Below the pieces are notes generated by a model. It had not been told where the DNA came from and did not search any database. It saw nothing but the letters and a program-made list of their open reading frames with translations. A stretch of 64,000 nt of DNA from Desmodesmus armatus (Eukaryota; Chlorophyta; Chlorophyceae; Sphaeropleales; Scenedesmaceae): positions 992,001 to 1,056,000 of the forward strand of contig VIIQ02000555.1 in assembly GCA_007449985.2 (NCBI GenBank), given 5' to 3'. Every line of letters begins with the position of its first letter. Position 1 is the first letter of the stretch. Of this stretch, positions 44,360 through 57,553 are shown piece by piece. The position numbers were made by a program, and so were the translations under genes.

Positions 44360-46922
44360 ATGAGTGATTTGTTCGGCACATTTTCGGAGCCTCAGAGCCT
44401 TTCGGTTGGTGATCCTTACAGAAAGCCCAAAGGTGAGGACAGCTGCTGCTCTCGCATGCACAAAAGCCAATGGGGGATGCCAGGTTGCGCACAACTCTCT
44501 TTTTTGACTTAAAAATGCTCATATGATACTCAAGGGTGCATCCTGGCTTGTTGTAAAGCCCTGGGTGCACCAATCTTTTAACAGGCCAGGTCATGTGTGC
44601 ATCCCCAGGCACCACCCGTCTGCTTGCTCCTTCTTGGTGTGGCGTTGTGCACCTGCACTGCTCACACTGTCTGTGGTGTGTTGTCACAAATTGCAGATGC
44701 CACAGGAAGGTGGGCGGGAAAGCAATTCAGCACAGTGCCACCTAAGGAGGGCAAAGCACCAGATGCTTACCTGGATAAGCAAGTGCGAAGTCTAGCACTG
44801 GTAAGCAACCTTGCACATCAGCAAAAGTATGGCCGGGCACAGGATGGCTGCTGTGCGATGGGTGTGCCTGTAGCATTCTTGTGCGCCTGCAACATCAGTG
44901 AGGGCCCCTGCTGTCTGTGTCGACATCATGCTGCTGGGCTGGCCTGTGGCAAAAGACTGTGTGATTGATGGGCTTGCCCTTTTCATCCTCTGCAGGGTGA
45001 CAGATACATTGATGCTTGGATACTTGACGAGCGGCTTTCGAAAAAGCCGGGAAAGGCACTCTCTGAGAAGCCGTTCCACTGCAGAGTGGGAGCAGCAAAC
45101 AGCAGCATCAGGTGAGCGGCCATGACCACACTAGCGTGACTGGGCCCCAGTCTTCCGGGAAGCTTGGTGGACACAGGGATGCAGATGCATTGAAAGGGCG
45201 TGCGCCAATATCAGCAGCTGCACCAATGCAGCCAGGAATGGAAGTTGCCTCGCCATCCACCAGCATACCGAACAGCAGCAGGTGCCCTGCATCAGCTGGC
45301 TAGGCAGGCAGCATCCTTTGCCGAAACCACCAAACCGCACCTGCCGACAAGGCCTGCAGATAGCCTTGGCTACTGGGCAGCTGGTAGAGCCTCTAGACCT
45401 GAGGGGCACAACTTCATATGCAAGCTTGCTTGAAGGCTGAGGCTAGCAAAACTGTGCATCAAACCATCATGCTCTATTTGATTACTAAGTTGCTGTCAAC
45501 ATGTTTGTGGCTGCAGCTGTGGGCCTGGCAGCAGCAATGGCTGCCTGTCTGGTGTGGCTTATGACACAGACGGCTCATCAGCAGCACTACGCAGCAACCC
45601 ACCCAGGCGCCCAGCAGACAAGTTGCGCAACATATACACAACCGCACCCAAGAAGGGGGGCTACGGCATGCCGTGGCGGGCCATGACGCTAGGGGAGCCG
45701 CCAAAGTACTACTCAGACGTGTATGAGGGCGGCAGGGAGATGGAGAAGGTGGGTGGCCCAGAACAGAGGCTGCCGAGTAGGCTGCACGATAGCTTGCAGC
45801 TGCAGTAAGTCTGCTCGCAGCAGCATTACTCATGGGTGCCATGCTGCTTTTACCAGGGGCCGTGTTGGAGACTCACACGGTTGTTGCGGGAGCCGCATGC
45901 AGCTGCTGACAGGTCCATGGGACACTTATCCTCACCTGCTGTGTGGGCCAGTGCCAGCAAGGGCTGTAAGCTCACCACTGCGATGTGATTGTCTTACACA
46001 GGCGCTGCGCTCAACCAGCAAGCCTGCTGGGCACAAGCCATTTGTATCTGCAGCCAGCAGATCCAGCCGGGTTTTCACGCCCGACCCGCAGCTGTTCCAC
46101 ACAGACGCGCGGCCGCAGTCGTCCCCCCAGCGTGAGTACACATGCGAGCATGCTGCTGCAGGCCAACTGACAGTGCTCTTGGACATGCAGCAGCAGCAGC
46201 AGCAGCAGGCTTATGGACTTGGTGTTCGTGCTGTGGTGTGTGCAGCAGTGTACAGGCCTCCTTTGCTGCACTAATGTCTTTTCGTGATTACCTGCAGCTG
46301 GCAGCACAGTTTGACAAAAAATCAGTGCAGTGCTTGCACAAACCTTTGTTGTGTGTTGAACATGCAGGTCGGCCAAGCAGCAGCAGCAGTGGCCAGCAGC
46401 GCAGCACCAGCGCCACGCGGGAGCGACCACACACAGCAGTGTGGCGGCCATCCAGTGGCAGGAGGGTTGGAGCAGCAGCGTCCTCCTTTGGCATCCCTGA
46501 GTATGTTCCAGACCCTGTGCGGGAAGCCAAGGTGAGACGCAGCCTGTAGCTGTCAGTCAGCTTGACAAACAGTGGCATTTGAGCAGACGCACACACACAC
46601 GTGTGCAGCAAGTCAGGCACATACAACCCGCCAAGCTTCCTATCGATCAACCAGGTCCATGAGGCACCACCTCATGCCACTGCCGAACATTTGGTGCATG
46701 ATATGGACTGATTCTAAACACAACTATCGACATACTGCACATCATCCAACACTTCCTGCTGCTGTTGTCGTTGTGTGTCTGCAGTACCATGCCAAGGAGC
46801 ATGCTGCCGTGAAGCCGTTCCGGCCTGCCAGCGGGGCCAAGGCCAGGCTGTCCATGAGGGATGTCAACCCATACGTTGTGGATGCGCGGCCAGCACCCAG
46901 CATTGACTTCACTATCACGTGA
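44360..46922 (+). CDS. CFAP96: CFAP96 (C4orf47) cilium/centrosome protein homologue
   Basis: Seven exons (44360-44432, 44697-44800, 44996-45111, 45517-45748, 46002-46131, 46368-46531, 46785-46922) join in phase to 318 residues, about the length of animal C4orf47/CFAP96 (309). Blocks align along the whole length: 'LFGTFSEPQSLSVGDPY', 'GKQFSTVPPKEGKAPDAYLD', 'RYIDAWILDERLSKKPGKAL', 'LRNIYTTAPKKGGYGMPWRA', 'PPKYYSDVYEGG', 'KPFRPASGAKARLSMRDVNP' and a 'SIDFTIT' end. It is a basic, Pro/Ser-rich protein without enzymatic motifs, of the type that decorates axonemal or basal-body microtubules. Its presence argues that the organism builds flagella. The upstream methyltransferase gene points the same way 376 bp away but is unrelated. 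Confidence 0.9.
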
Positions 46923-47840
46923 CAGGGCACTGTGGCGACTGGCAGTTGTGAATGTGAAGCAGCGGGGCGTCTCCCATCACAATGATTGTGAGGCTGCCTG
47001 TGCTGCGGTGGGGTGATGAGGCTGGTCCTGCGCCTGTAGGATGGTGGCGCCACGGGAGTGGCAGCACATGTGGTCAAGGGCAGGTGTTGCTGCATGCAAG
47101 GTTGGGTGTGGGCTGATGTGACAACTCCTCACATCGGCAGCGGGGCAAGTTGGTGGACGAAATTTGTGGATGTTGGTGTCCCACACATGACAATGTGAAG
47201 GAGCCCTGTCAAGGTGCTGTGTGGCTGTCTACCAAGCAAAGTGGTGACACGTTTCAGCTTGTAGTTTGGTGATAGACATGTAATCCTTGAGCTTGGGGCG
47301 CCATGTTGCAGCCAACTTGGTGGCCCCAAGTTCGGTGTGTATTGACTGTTTGGTGCTGTGTGCAGTGTGTGCAGTTGTGTACACGTCAACCCAGTCTGAA
47401 AAGGATATGGGCAGAGGTTATGAATGCCGCAAGCTCAGGCTATAGTAACTGAGCCGAGACTGTTGATGTGCCTCAGATAGTCGATAAGTCCACTCTGAGT
47501 GACGCACCATATGATGCTGCACTGCAGAGCAGTGGCCCCTGCCAAGCATGAAGCGCTGCTGTTCCTGTGTAACACCAAGTTCATCAGCTCTATTGGTGGC
47601 AAGTGGATGCCCATGCAGCTCATGGCAGCTACACAAATCAAGTTGTTAAACCAGCGTGCCATGAGCAGCCATACGGCCGCCCAGGCACCAGTTCTGCACT
47701 ACCAACCACTCAGCACCCACATGCTGCAGCAACAGGACACCACACAGCTTCCTCCGCAGAGCCTCCTGCTCCTACTACTAACACCACACCATTACTCATC
47801 ACGCTGCATCCAGCCAACCGGCCCTTCTCACGAGAACTGA
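46923..47840. other. Convergent intergenic region (CFAP96 / CYC1)
   Basis: 3' UTRs of both genes; no coding exon is evident in 918 bp. Confidence 0.5.
47279..47283 (+). promoter_or_regulatory. Candidate poly(A) signal TGTAA
   Basis: It lies about 357 bp after the CFAP96 stop. Confidence 0.35.
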
Positions 47841-50800
47841 TTAATTCACCACGTCCACCACGACCTTCCTGCTCTTGAGTGTGGACCACCTGAGCCTCTT
47901 GTGGTAGATGGCAAAGGCCCACATGATGCCGATGATGGTCATGCCCTTGATGCCCATCAGCTTGCGCTCATCGTGCTCGGGGCAAGCAGCCCAGGCCAGG
48001 AAGGTGGTCACATCCTACAGCAGCAGCAGCAGCGGGGGGTGTGAGCATCAGCAGCACCGACAGGCGGGAGGGTGCTATGCTCAGCCACTGCTACTGTTCT
48101 TGTTCCTGCCGCTACCTTGTGTGAAAGCTGCTGGCAGATGCTTGCTTTGCTGTCACAAACGCCACGAATGTGCACCATGGGGTGTGAGCATCAGTTGCAG
48201 AAGGGTTCAAGCCAAAATTTGAGGCTAAGAAGCCTGTCCACAGACAGGCGGCAAGGTGCTATTCAGACCTGAACTACACAGTGAGCCTCCCTACCTTGGC
48301 TTGCTGTGAGCTGTTGGATGGTGTGCCATCGTCATACTCCACACCGCCATCAGCCAGCATGCGGGGCATGGCAATGGCACCACCTGGGAAGTAAGGGTTG
48401 TAGTACAGACCCTGGCGCACCTGTGGGGCAACAACAAAGCACAACAGAGGGAGGCGCACACAGTAACAGCCAGTCTACAGTTGTACCTATCAGGATGGTG
48501 GCTCTTGGAGGCAAGGGAAGGCCTGAACACCCACCAGCAACGTGAGTTGCAGCTGACAGCCGTGGCGTTGCAGCAGCGGCTGAGCAAACAAGTCAGCAGA
48601 GTTGGGCAGGTGCAGTCCATCACAATCTGGCTGGTATGGTCTGCTGCCTACACAAGCAAAATTTGGTCAAGCATCAGACGGTGCTGGCTGTTCATGACTT
48701 GCGATGGTGCCACATCACTCACGCTGATACCCGCGGGGGGCTCCTTGTATCCCAGCAGCAGGGAGAAGAGGTAGTTCTGGCCGTTGGGGCGTGCATTGGT
48801 GATCAGGGACAGGTCAGGAGGGTAGGCGCCGCCGTTGGCGTAGCGGGCAGCCTGCTCGTTGGTGTAGGGTGCAGGCAGGGGGTCGCTCAGGCGGCCAGGG
48901 CGCTCAAACATCTCTCCCTCATCGTTAGGGCCATCAGTCACCTGCAGGGGGGGCATTGCGGGGGAGGGGGAGACACGCAGCAGGTGGCTGGTGCGTCCTC
49001 TCTGGCGGCCATGTATGCATGTGTAGTTGCGAGTGCACGTGACCCTAGGACTGGCGGGGCTGGGCTATAGGTGTTGCATAACAGTTGCATCTTCATCTTA
49101 CGCGCAAGCGACATGCGTGGCTGGTTGCCAGCAACATCCTGATGTCAGCGCTGACCAGTCTCAGAGACATTGCCAGAACCAGCCCTGGGAAGGACGTAAG
49201 AGATGGAAACATTGAGTGGGTGTGAGGCAAAGTGCCCGAGACAGTATGAAAGAATGAGAGAGCGAAGGATGTCACAGGGATCCCCGGATTCATCAACGGG
49301 TGGAAATGGGTGCCACTACACTGCAGCCGCCACTCCGCAGATGTGGACAGGAAGTTGAGGCTGCTTCACTCACCTCCACTTCTGCTGCCATGGCCTTTGC
49401 CTCCTCCTCTGTGTAGGCCACACCCACCAGGTCACGGTAGTGGATATACTCCAGACTGTGGCACGCAGCACACACCTGCAACGGCAGCAGCAATGGCAGC
49501 ACTGTTGATGCTGTAGGCAAGGCAGTAGTTACTAGATGGTAATTGCCATGCCCGCAGCTGCTATTGGTCGGTAGTGCTGGTCCTGCAGGAGCATCCTGTT
49601 CATGATCATCAAAAGAAGAACTGCCAGCGTACGTTACACGCATGCTGGTGCTGCAGTGGCGGCCTGTACAGCCTAGTCTGGCCGCTGCTGCTGCCGCCTC
49701 TAGCGGCTGGCCCAGCAGCAGCTACTGCAGCACTAACTGACAGTTCCAGCAGTCAGCGCGCACTGAGCTTGCACTCAGGATCAAAATGCACAAAATAGCA
49801 CGCAATCATGACGCATGGAGTGCCCAGCCAGTGCAGCGGTGCTGTAGGGGCAACCTATGTGACCAAGCACCCGTCACCCACTGCCCCACACTGCAGGGCG
49901 TGGGAAGTGCCAAGTCACAGGAGCAAGCAACGACCCAGCAGTACATTGATACTTGATACTGTGAAGCGAACGCAATGTACGCATTGCCATGTGTGTAAGC
50001 AGCATACAGCTGAGGTGAGGGCGATACATGTGTGCCAGTGAGTGCTGCCTGCTCCCACCTGCTGGTAGACCTGGAAGCCCCTGCGGATGGATCCATGGTC
50101 GTAGCTGTCCAGCATTCCCTCGTGACTCCAGGGCCAGGCCACAGACTCCAGGCCGTGCTCACCCTCATGGTCTGCTGCTGCAACCCAGGAGCAGCCTGCA
50201 GCAATGCAGCACATGTGTGCCGGGCTTCATGCACAGTGGTGTGTGTGATGCATGTGCTGTTGTGCCTACATACAGTGACTGGGAGATAGCCGCTAGCGAA
50301 TGGAGGCTATAAAGGCGGGAATCAGTGAACCCCTGATAGCCCACTGCAGACGTTTGGGATTACGGCCAAGGATGCGCCAGCTGCCCCGGCCCAATGGGTG
50401 CTGCAGTGACCGACTGCTGCTGGTGTTGGGGACAGCTGTGCTGGTCTGCTGCAACCGTGGTTCAGGTAACCATTAGATATAGCTCCTGACCAGCTGCAAG
50501 ATCTGACAACTAATGTTCCAAGTGGCAGGGTTTCGGTCCTGACAGCAGCAGATTGATGATGCTTACCTGAGAGGCCTGCCACTGTACCAGCTACGCCTGC
50601 CAGCCAGGATGCTGCACGTGCTGCGGTACTCTCCTGTGCTGCAGGTGCTGCTGCTGTGGAGGCAGACCGTGAGGCAGCTGCGAAGACATTGGCCTGTGAA
50701 CAGCAGACAGTGGTCACCACAAAGCACTGTTGCAGACCCCTGTGTCGCTGAGGCTGTCCAGCTATGACGTTTGAAGATGATGGCAACTGCACGACCAGCG

Positions 50801-50970
50801 CAAACGCTAATCGCTCTCATCAAACACAGATTGAGTGTGGGAGACTCGCATGTTGGGAATGAGATCGTCACAACATTGCCCACAGCACACACCTTCTGGC
50901 TGCCTGACTCAGCGAAGGTGGCAGCTCCCAGGCCACGAAGTGCCTTCAGCAACGCGGGGCCCGCCCGCAT
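47841..50970 (-). CDS. CYC1: Mitochondrial cytochrome c1, heme subunit of complex III
   Basis: Seven exons (50970-50893, 50693-50567, 50195-50059, 49475-49374, 48941-48723, 48420-48295, 48014-47841) join in phase to 320 residues. The first 70 or so are Ala/Arg/Ser-rich with a hydrophobic stretch ('[14 protein letters not shown]'), the bipartite presequence that sends cytochrome c1 to the inner membrane/intermembrane space. The mature part shows '[20 protein letters not shown]', the heme motif CAACH (116-120), 'YVQ'-type loops ('[20 protein letters not shown]'), the axial Met in 'GGAIAMP' (Met239) and the C-terminal membrane anchor '[20 protein letters not shown]' followed by a basic tail. It transfers electrons from the Rieske protein to cytochrome c. 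No key residue is missing. Confidence 0.96.
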
Positions 50971-52053
50971 CCTGACAGCAATTTCCTGACTGCGATCTGT
51001 CCTGTCTGTTTCGTCGTATAGGGCGTTGATGCACCCTCAGTTGATTGCAATGCCCAATCAACAGGGCAGTAACCTGGAGCCACTGCGATCTTAGTCAAAC
51101 CTTTCATCAGGTGGGTTGCTGAGCAGCAGAGGATTTGACCAGGCTGCCGCAACGGCAACCAAGCCTGAGGAGGGGCAGAGTACTTGGCGCTCTGCTGCTG
51201 TGAAATGTTTTGGGCAGTGGACTCCTTGGCAGTGCACAGCTAGCAGGGTTGCCCCCTAAGCATCTTCCTCCCCTGGTCTGGCCCTGCTCCCTGCAGCAAG
51301 AATCGGAGAGCTATAGCCCATGGTGTATGTGTATGCTATTGAGTATGCTCAAAAGGCTTGAAGAGCAACTTGAAGCGCCGGCTGGACGGTTCTCCATCAG
51401 CACATGATTTCCAAGCCCACCCCCTCCTGAGACCATTTCACACGTGTGCACCCGCAGCCAGCCCACTAGATGCCTACTCGGGCACACCTTGCAACCAGAG
51501 CAAACCCAGAAGACGTTGAGTTTGGAAGTAATAGATGCGAGTGCAAGAGCATGACATGCTGGCTGCACTGTCAGTGCCTCTCAGAGAGGCTACCTGTCGC
51601 CGCCAAGGCGTCCCGGGTGTCCCAGGTGTGTGCCCACGGGGGCCATGGCCCAGGCATAAACCTGAAGTTGTTGGCAAACTCAATTATGCCACAATGGGGT
51701 CTATCGGTCCAAATGGGGTTCAGTGGCAGGTTACAAGCGGAATCCCTACCATTGCTCAGCACTGCTCTTCTGTATGGACGTGTAGCCTAAATTAACGTGA
51801 TGTGCTTGGTTGCGCACGTCGGTGTCCCTGCTTTGGCCGTTTTGGTCCAGACCACAACAGTGCTGTTCGAGACCACAACGGGAGGCCGCGCGTTGACATT
51901 CCCTGCACTGATTCTATCACAAAGCTGACAGAGCAACTCGATCGCGGCCCGTGCACCTGTCCTGTCAACAGTCCTCCGGGACCTCCTCTCGACGGGCTCT
52001 CACACCTGCTTCTTCCACCAGCCCGATCCAGCCTGTCTCAGGCTTTCTAAGCC
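50971..52053. promoter_or_regulatory. Divergent upstream region (CYC1 / ankyrin-RING gene)
   Basis: These 1.08 kb separate the two start codons. There is no exon I can support; promoters and 5' UTRs of both genes are expected here. Confidence 0.45.
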
Positions 52054-52731
52054 ATGGGGAACAGTCTGTCTCAAGACTCCCAGGCCATCCTGGATGCTGC
52101 AACCGCTGGTGATGCCCTCTTGTTGAAGCAGCAGATAGAATGTGAGCCCAAGCTGCTGGAGTCCGTGACCCTGGTGAAGCGAAGGGGCGTGCTGCATCTG
52201 GCAGCCAAGCAGGGGCACCCACAGGTCATCAGCACCGTGCTGGACCCGCTGCTTGAGGCTGTCAGGCAGGAGTACCATGTGAGTGTGTGGCGCACGCACT
52301 GCGCATGCCTCTACCATGCTGTAGCAGTGTCGGGATGCAGCATGCACTGGGCCAGTGCAATCAGCACAAGCTGGACTGAATGATCTCCAGCAGGCTGCAA
52401 CGAGTCTGCTTGGCCTAGCTTCTTGAGCCTGCCGATCATCGCAGCTGCAATGCAGGACCAACCCATTTTGGGGTCAGCCTGTGATCCACTTTGGGAAATC
52501 CGTTAAGCAGCTTGATCCTGTTTTATCTACAGGCCCACATGGCAGCAGAGGCACAGCGGCGGCGGCAAGAGGAGCAAGGACAGCAGCAGCAGCAGCAGCA
52601 GCAGCAGCCACAGCAGGCAGGGCAGCCACAACTGGACCAGCCTCAACCACAGCAGGTGCAGCAGCCGGGCCAAACACCCACACAACAACAGCCACAGCAG
52701 CAACAACAGCCACAGCAGCAAATTCAACAAG

Positions 52732-52769
<38 letters not shown>

Positions 52770-55216
52770 GCATCTGCAGGCCAGGCGCAGCAAAACCCCA
52801 GCCAGGCGTCTGGCTCAAGCCCCCAGGCGGAGCTGCAGCTTGCGTCCTTCAAGCGCCTACGTCACACAGTCAATGCACGGGACCTGTACAGGCGCACCCC
52901 TCTGATAGTGGCAGCCAAGCAGGGCCACCTGGAGTGTGCCCACCTGCTGGTGGATGCAGCATCCAACTTATTTGCAGTGGACAGGGAGGGCAACACGTGA
53001 GTGGCGGCAAACGTGCAGCAACTGCGCCAGGCGGACAGATTCAAATACATCTAATCGCAATCACACTCTTCTGACACTGCTTTTGGCTTTCGGGTAGTCC
53101 AAATAGCATTCAATCAGTAGCAGGGTAGTCAAGCGGATGGTGTGTGGGGTGTGTGCAGGTATCCCGCAGCCCCAGTCGTGCAGGGGTGTACGCCCGACAC
53201 ATTCACACGCTGCAGCAGCAGCATGTGGGTGTGTGCAGGAGCACTTACGGCAGGCACCCAGCAGCAGGGTTTGGCCCATGGCATCTGTACTGATCCACCG
53301 CTGCCGCACGCTTACATCTTGGCCTGCGTGCCTGCTGCTGCTGCTGCCACAGGAGCCTCCATTACGCTGCCCTGCATGGCCATTGTGAGGTGGTGGAGTA
53401 CTTGCTGCAGCGAGCCTCTGACAGGGGGCTGGGAGGCAGGTGAGCCTGCAGGCCGAGGTGGTGCTGACCAGCAGCACCCTGCAAAGCACACAGAGCATGT
53501 GTAAAGGATGCTGTGCAGCTACTCCTACCCTTATGAGTCTGGAGTCCGCAGCAGCAGGTGCCCAGGACACTTTGATGTAGTTGTTCCCAGCCATTAGTAA
53601 CTTCAATGCAGAGGGAGCGCCGTCTGACAAATGTCGGCCTGGGATGTTTTGATTGCCCAGCCTTGCCGCACTGTCAGCCTGCCAGGCTGCTGCAATCCTG
53701 GGCTGTCCTGGTCGTGCCTGTGCAGCATGTAGACCCCATGGGTCGAGGATGGACACATTGACTCTGCAATGCCCATCCTCTGACACTGCACGCTTCCTGC
53801 CTGTGGTCTGTGCTGGGGCGTGCTGTGCTGCAGGTTTGTCAACAAGCGCAACCTCAGCGGTTTCACTGCCCTGCACTACGGCGTGTGGAGCTGCCGCACA
53901 GGAGTGGTGGTACCCCTGCTGGCAGGGGGTGCAGACATCTGTGCAGTCAACGACCGTGTCTTTGACGCATGGGTGCCCGTGCCTATCGGCAGCACACCCC
54001 TGCACCTTGCGGTCATGCGTGGCAGCATGCCGTGTGCCATGCTGCTGCTGCAGCACTACGTGCTGAGCATCACGCAGGGCCCGCGGGACAGGCCCCGGTC
54101 TTCAGACCCTCGCACCCTGGTGAACCTCTATGGCATGAATCCTGCGCAGCTGGCAGCCCACCGAAACAACAGGCAGATGGCACAGCTGCTGATGCCATCT
54201 GTGTCCCTCAGCAGGGTGGTGCCGCTCAGCACGCCACCGCCGCCCAGGTGAGCATAACACGCTAATCAAGGATAGCCATTATGCACCTGTACTTTGTTAA
54301 ACGCGGCACTGGCATTGAGGTTGCCGGGACCAGTAGCAGCTGCCCTGTGTGTGCATGGTGCAGCTTGTGTGTGCAGCCTATTCATGACTAATGGGTCCTG
54401 CCGCGTGGGATGCTGCCTCCCAACTTATCGCTGATGTGACTGATTGCATGTGTACGTCTATGTTGTGCTTACAGGGTGTTTGGGCCTCACAGCCTCAAGT
54501 CCATTGCAGCAGCTGTCCTGCAGCGCACGCTTGCTCAGAGGCTTGATAGCCTGGAGGCAGCACAGGCGCAGCAGTCCTGCAGCGCCAGCACCAGCACAGC
54601 CAGCTGCACCAAGGGCTCTACACAGGGCCAGCACGCTTGCTGCAGTCGGCAGCAGGTCTGTGTGCAGGCCAGCTGCAGCGACGGGTCCGAGGCAGCTGCA
54701 GCAGTGCTGTCGCATATGTCAACCAACGGTGCTGATCTGGACCTTATCGTGGTGCAGGCGGATGTGTCGCCAGGCAGCAGCAGGGCAACGAGCCCAGTGG
54801 ATGGGTCATGTGCAGCAAGTCCTTCCGGCCGCAGGTCTCCTGCAGCAAGTGACAGAGGCAAGACAGTTACCTTCACCCCAGCAGCCAGCCAGGATAATGG
54901 TGAGGAGTCTCTATCGGCCAGCTGTGCTGATGTTGGGCCGCCGCTGCGGCATGCGCTCACAAATGCCAGCAGCAGTGGCTGGTACGATGAGCTGTGCTGT
55001 GTGTGCTGGGAGAGCGAGGTGACGGCTGTGATGGAGCCCTGCATGCATGCCATGTGCCTGGGCTGTGCGCGCCAGCTTGTGGGCTGCAGCGGCACTGCGC
55101 CGCCTGCATGCCCACTGTGCAGGGCCAACATATCCGGCTTTGCGGCAGTGCCCAAAGACATCAGGCAGCAGGCAGGCAAGAGGAAGAAGTGCCTTCTGGC
55201 CGGCTCTGGAATTTGA
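52054..55216 (+). CDS. Ankyrin-repeat RING E3 ubiquitin ligase, XB3/XBAT type, with poly-Gln insert
   Basis: Five exons (52054-52278, 52533-52996, 53353-53439, 53834-54247, 54475-55216) join in phase to 643 residues. It starts 'MGNSLSQ', a good N-myristoylation signal shared with plant XB3 and its homologues. Ankyrin repeats follow: 'RRGVLHLAAKQGHPQVISTVL', 'YRRTPLIVAAKQGHLECAHLL', 'TSLHYAALHGHCEVVEYLL', 'SGFTALHYGVWSCRTGVVVPL' and 'IGSTPLHLAVMRGSMPCAMLL'. A Gln-rich insert of about 75 residues, coded by CAG/CAA runs at 52580-52765, sits between the first and second repeats. The C-terminus holds a C3HC4 RING ('CCVCWESE', 'EPCMHAMCLGCARQL', 'CPLCR', about 575-620). Plant members act at membranes in immunity and growth. 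The order ankyrins-RING matches the family; the target is unknown. Confidence 0.93.
52576..52765. repeat. CAG/CAA trinucleotide runs in coding sequence
   Basis: Two uninterrupted CAG runs (about 52580-52607 and 52733-52765) with mixed CAG/CAA/CCACAG between them encode the poly-Gln insert of the ankyrin-RING protein. Confidence 0.9.
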
Positions 55217-57553
55217 AAGTAGTATGGGCATAGTTTGATCGTCCGGGTGTTTTGGGTGGTGCTGGGTTGTACAACGGCAGCTTCGCGCCTTGCGAGCATT
55301 TGCAGCAGCACTGCGACCGCATGTGTTTGTGGTCTTGCTGGTAGCGTCTGTCTGTGGCATTCATGTGTGACCAGCACACACACTTTAGTCATGGGTGTGT
55401 AGCATTGCAGGCCGATGTGGAGCCACTTGCCAACAGCGCAGGGCTGACAAACAGTCTTGCTGCGTTGGATGGGTGCACAGGTGGCCTGCAGCTGAACGCT
55501 TGCTGCCAATCGTGCTCTATGGCACTATGCTGTTGTGTATATCAAGAGTGGAGCTTGCTTTTTGTCACAGAGTTGTTACATTGTTGACTGTGTGTCAGCA
55601 TGTCTGTTCTAGGCTTGTCTGGTGTGGTGCACCTGCGTAAATGCTGCACCGATTAACTTTCAACAGAGTGCGCACGGCTTGCATGGTGGCTGAGCTGGGT
55701 GGGGTGCTAGCTGTGTGCTTGTGCATATGATGGGGTGCAGCTTGCATGCTGTGGCTTGTGCATGGTGGTTCTGGCTTGCTGTGCTAAGGCAGCCCAGGGT
55801 CATGTGCTGGAGGGCCAGCACCACCAAATTTTGCCGAGAAGATGCGTTGGTGACGAGGTGTATGTACAATGGCGTGGAAGTAACGGCGCCGGTAGCACAG
55901 TTTTGTGCGCATGCGTGTGGCTACTGGACGCCCTTTGAGGTGTACGGTGCTGTTTTGTCAGTCTTTGGCCCTGTGTGGCAGGCGTGGAGCATGGGTTGGT
56001 GTGGTGGTGGTGGTGGTGGTCGCGGCTTGGGCTTCTTGTTTGACGTCTGTGCTGCTTACTGCATGCACGACCAACATTGAGCGGGCGGCCTTGGAGGGCC
56101 GCCCTGTTCTGTGACACCTGGCTGTGTGCATACCAGCAGCTTGTAAATGATGTGGCCTTTGCATCAGAGGTTGCAACTACTGCATCATGCTGTACATACA
56201 CTCTTTACCTCCAGCTCCTGTGGTGTGTGCTGGGGGTGGTGGCAGCTGTACTTTGTTTTTGGGGCGCGGTCCTGCTGCCTTTTGACTGGTTTCATTGGGT
56301 TTTGTGCTGGGGCAGCATGGGGCAGGGCTTTGGTGACCCGCATGGAAGGCCAGTGTCAACTCAACAACATGTGCTTTTCATGGCGGGCGACATGGGTGTC
56401 AGGTGTTTGTGCTGAGGTTGTGTTGGGGGACTGGGGTTTCTGGCATCGTGGTAGGGGTGGATGTCATTTGTGTATGTGCTTGTTGGGCGTATTGAGTGTC
56501 TTGCCGGCTGCTTTGCCAGGGTGTGTTGTAGGAACCGCCACTCTGGGACAGCCAAGCTGGTGGTGAGCTGGTGCGGTGTGGTTGTACGCTGTGGTCTAGC
56601 GTCTAGCAACTTCCCTGCTGCATGCTGCGTCTGCCTGCCTGCAACCTGGGTTGACAAGCAGCAGAGTTGCATTCCTCCTTGTACAGTTGGATGTGGAGTT
56701 GGTGCAAGCTGAGCGCAAGGCTCTGGGCCCTGATTTTGGGCTCAAGCGGCCCCCTAAGTGCTGGCTGATGAACGATGGAGGCTGTGAATGTGCGTGTGAG
56801 CTTAAACTTCTTGAGTGAGGCTTGTATTTTTTGGGTCATTGCACGCCCTGCCTTGCTATGACATTGTTGTCATGGTAATTGTGATGGACCAGTTGGCTTG
56901 TTGACTGAACTGCAGTTGTCTCCATCACAGTTGATTGTTTGAAGTTGGCAGAATGTAAATGCACGATTGATAGCTTGGTGGCCCTGACTGACCAGGTTGA
57001 GTGCTCGCGGACGCACACGTAGCTGCATGACAGGGGACAAGCCCCCTCTCTTCCTCGGAACACTCTTGGTGATGGACAGCGACCAAGGTACCAGTCTCAC
57101 AAGCTGGCCTATTACCCCCCCCCCACCCACCCAACCCCCCAAGGCCACCTCCCTGACTGCACATGCCCTCTGTGGTCTTCCCCTAGCTCTCTGTTCGACA
57201 ATTTGGATGGTTTGGGTTGCCATGTTTGTCATGCATGTTATTTGTCAGACATGACAAACACTTTAGCCTGCCTGAATGCGGAGGATCAAGGGGGACACAG
57301 CCAAAGAGATTACAGAAGATTACAGAAGGGTTAGGTTGAACGATCAGAGCGTCAGAGTTTCGCACAACCGCAGTGCAGTTTCGTCTTGCTGTTCAACCAA
57401 CGAGACTTTGAGGAGGGCGTTCCGCGCAGTACTTTCGTTGTTACAACGTGATTGTTTAACAGCGCGCTGCACCGCGTAGCTGCTGCTCAACCTTGGGAGC
57501 AGTCAGCACTGCTGCAGCAGCAGCAGCAGTAGCTGCCATCACTGGCACGCACC
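55217..57553. other. Gene-poor region between the ankyrin-RING gene and NMD3
   Basis: 2.3 kb with 3' UTR sequence of the first gene (TGTAA at 56142-56146) and the NMD3 promoter. It has GTG/TGG-rich low complexity near 56000 and a C run at about 57114-57123. No exon that splices to a neighbour was found. Confidence 0.45.

Noticed and set aside
53061..54056. 331-residue open frame antisense to the ankyrin-RING gene
   Set aside because: It lies opposite spliced ankyrin exons, is rich in His/Cys/Gln as expected for a shadow frame, and matches no family.
55643..56566. Gly/Trp/Cys-rich frames of 100-139 codons
   Set aside because: Driven by GTG/TGG-rich low-complexity sequence; no domains or splice partners.
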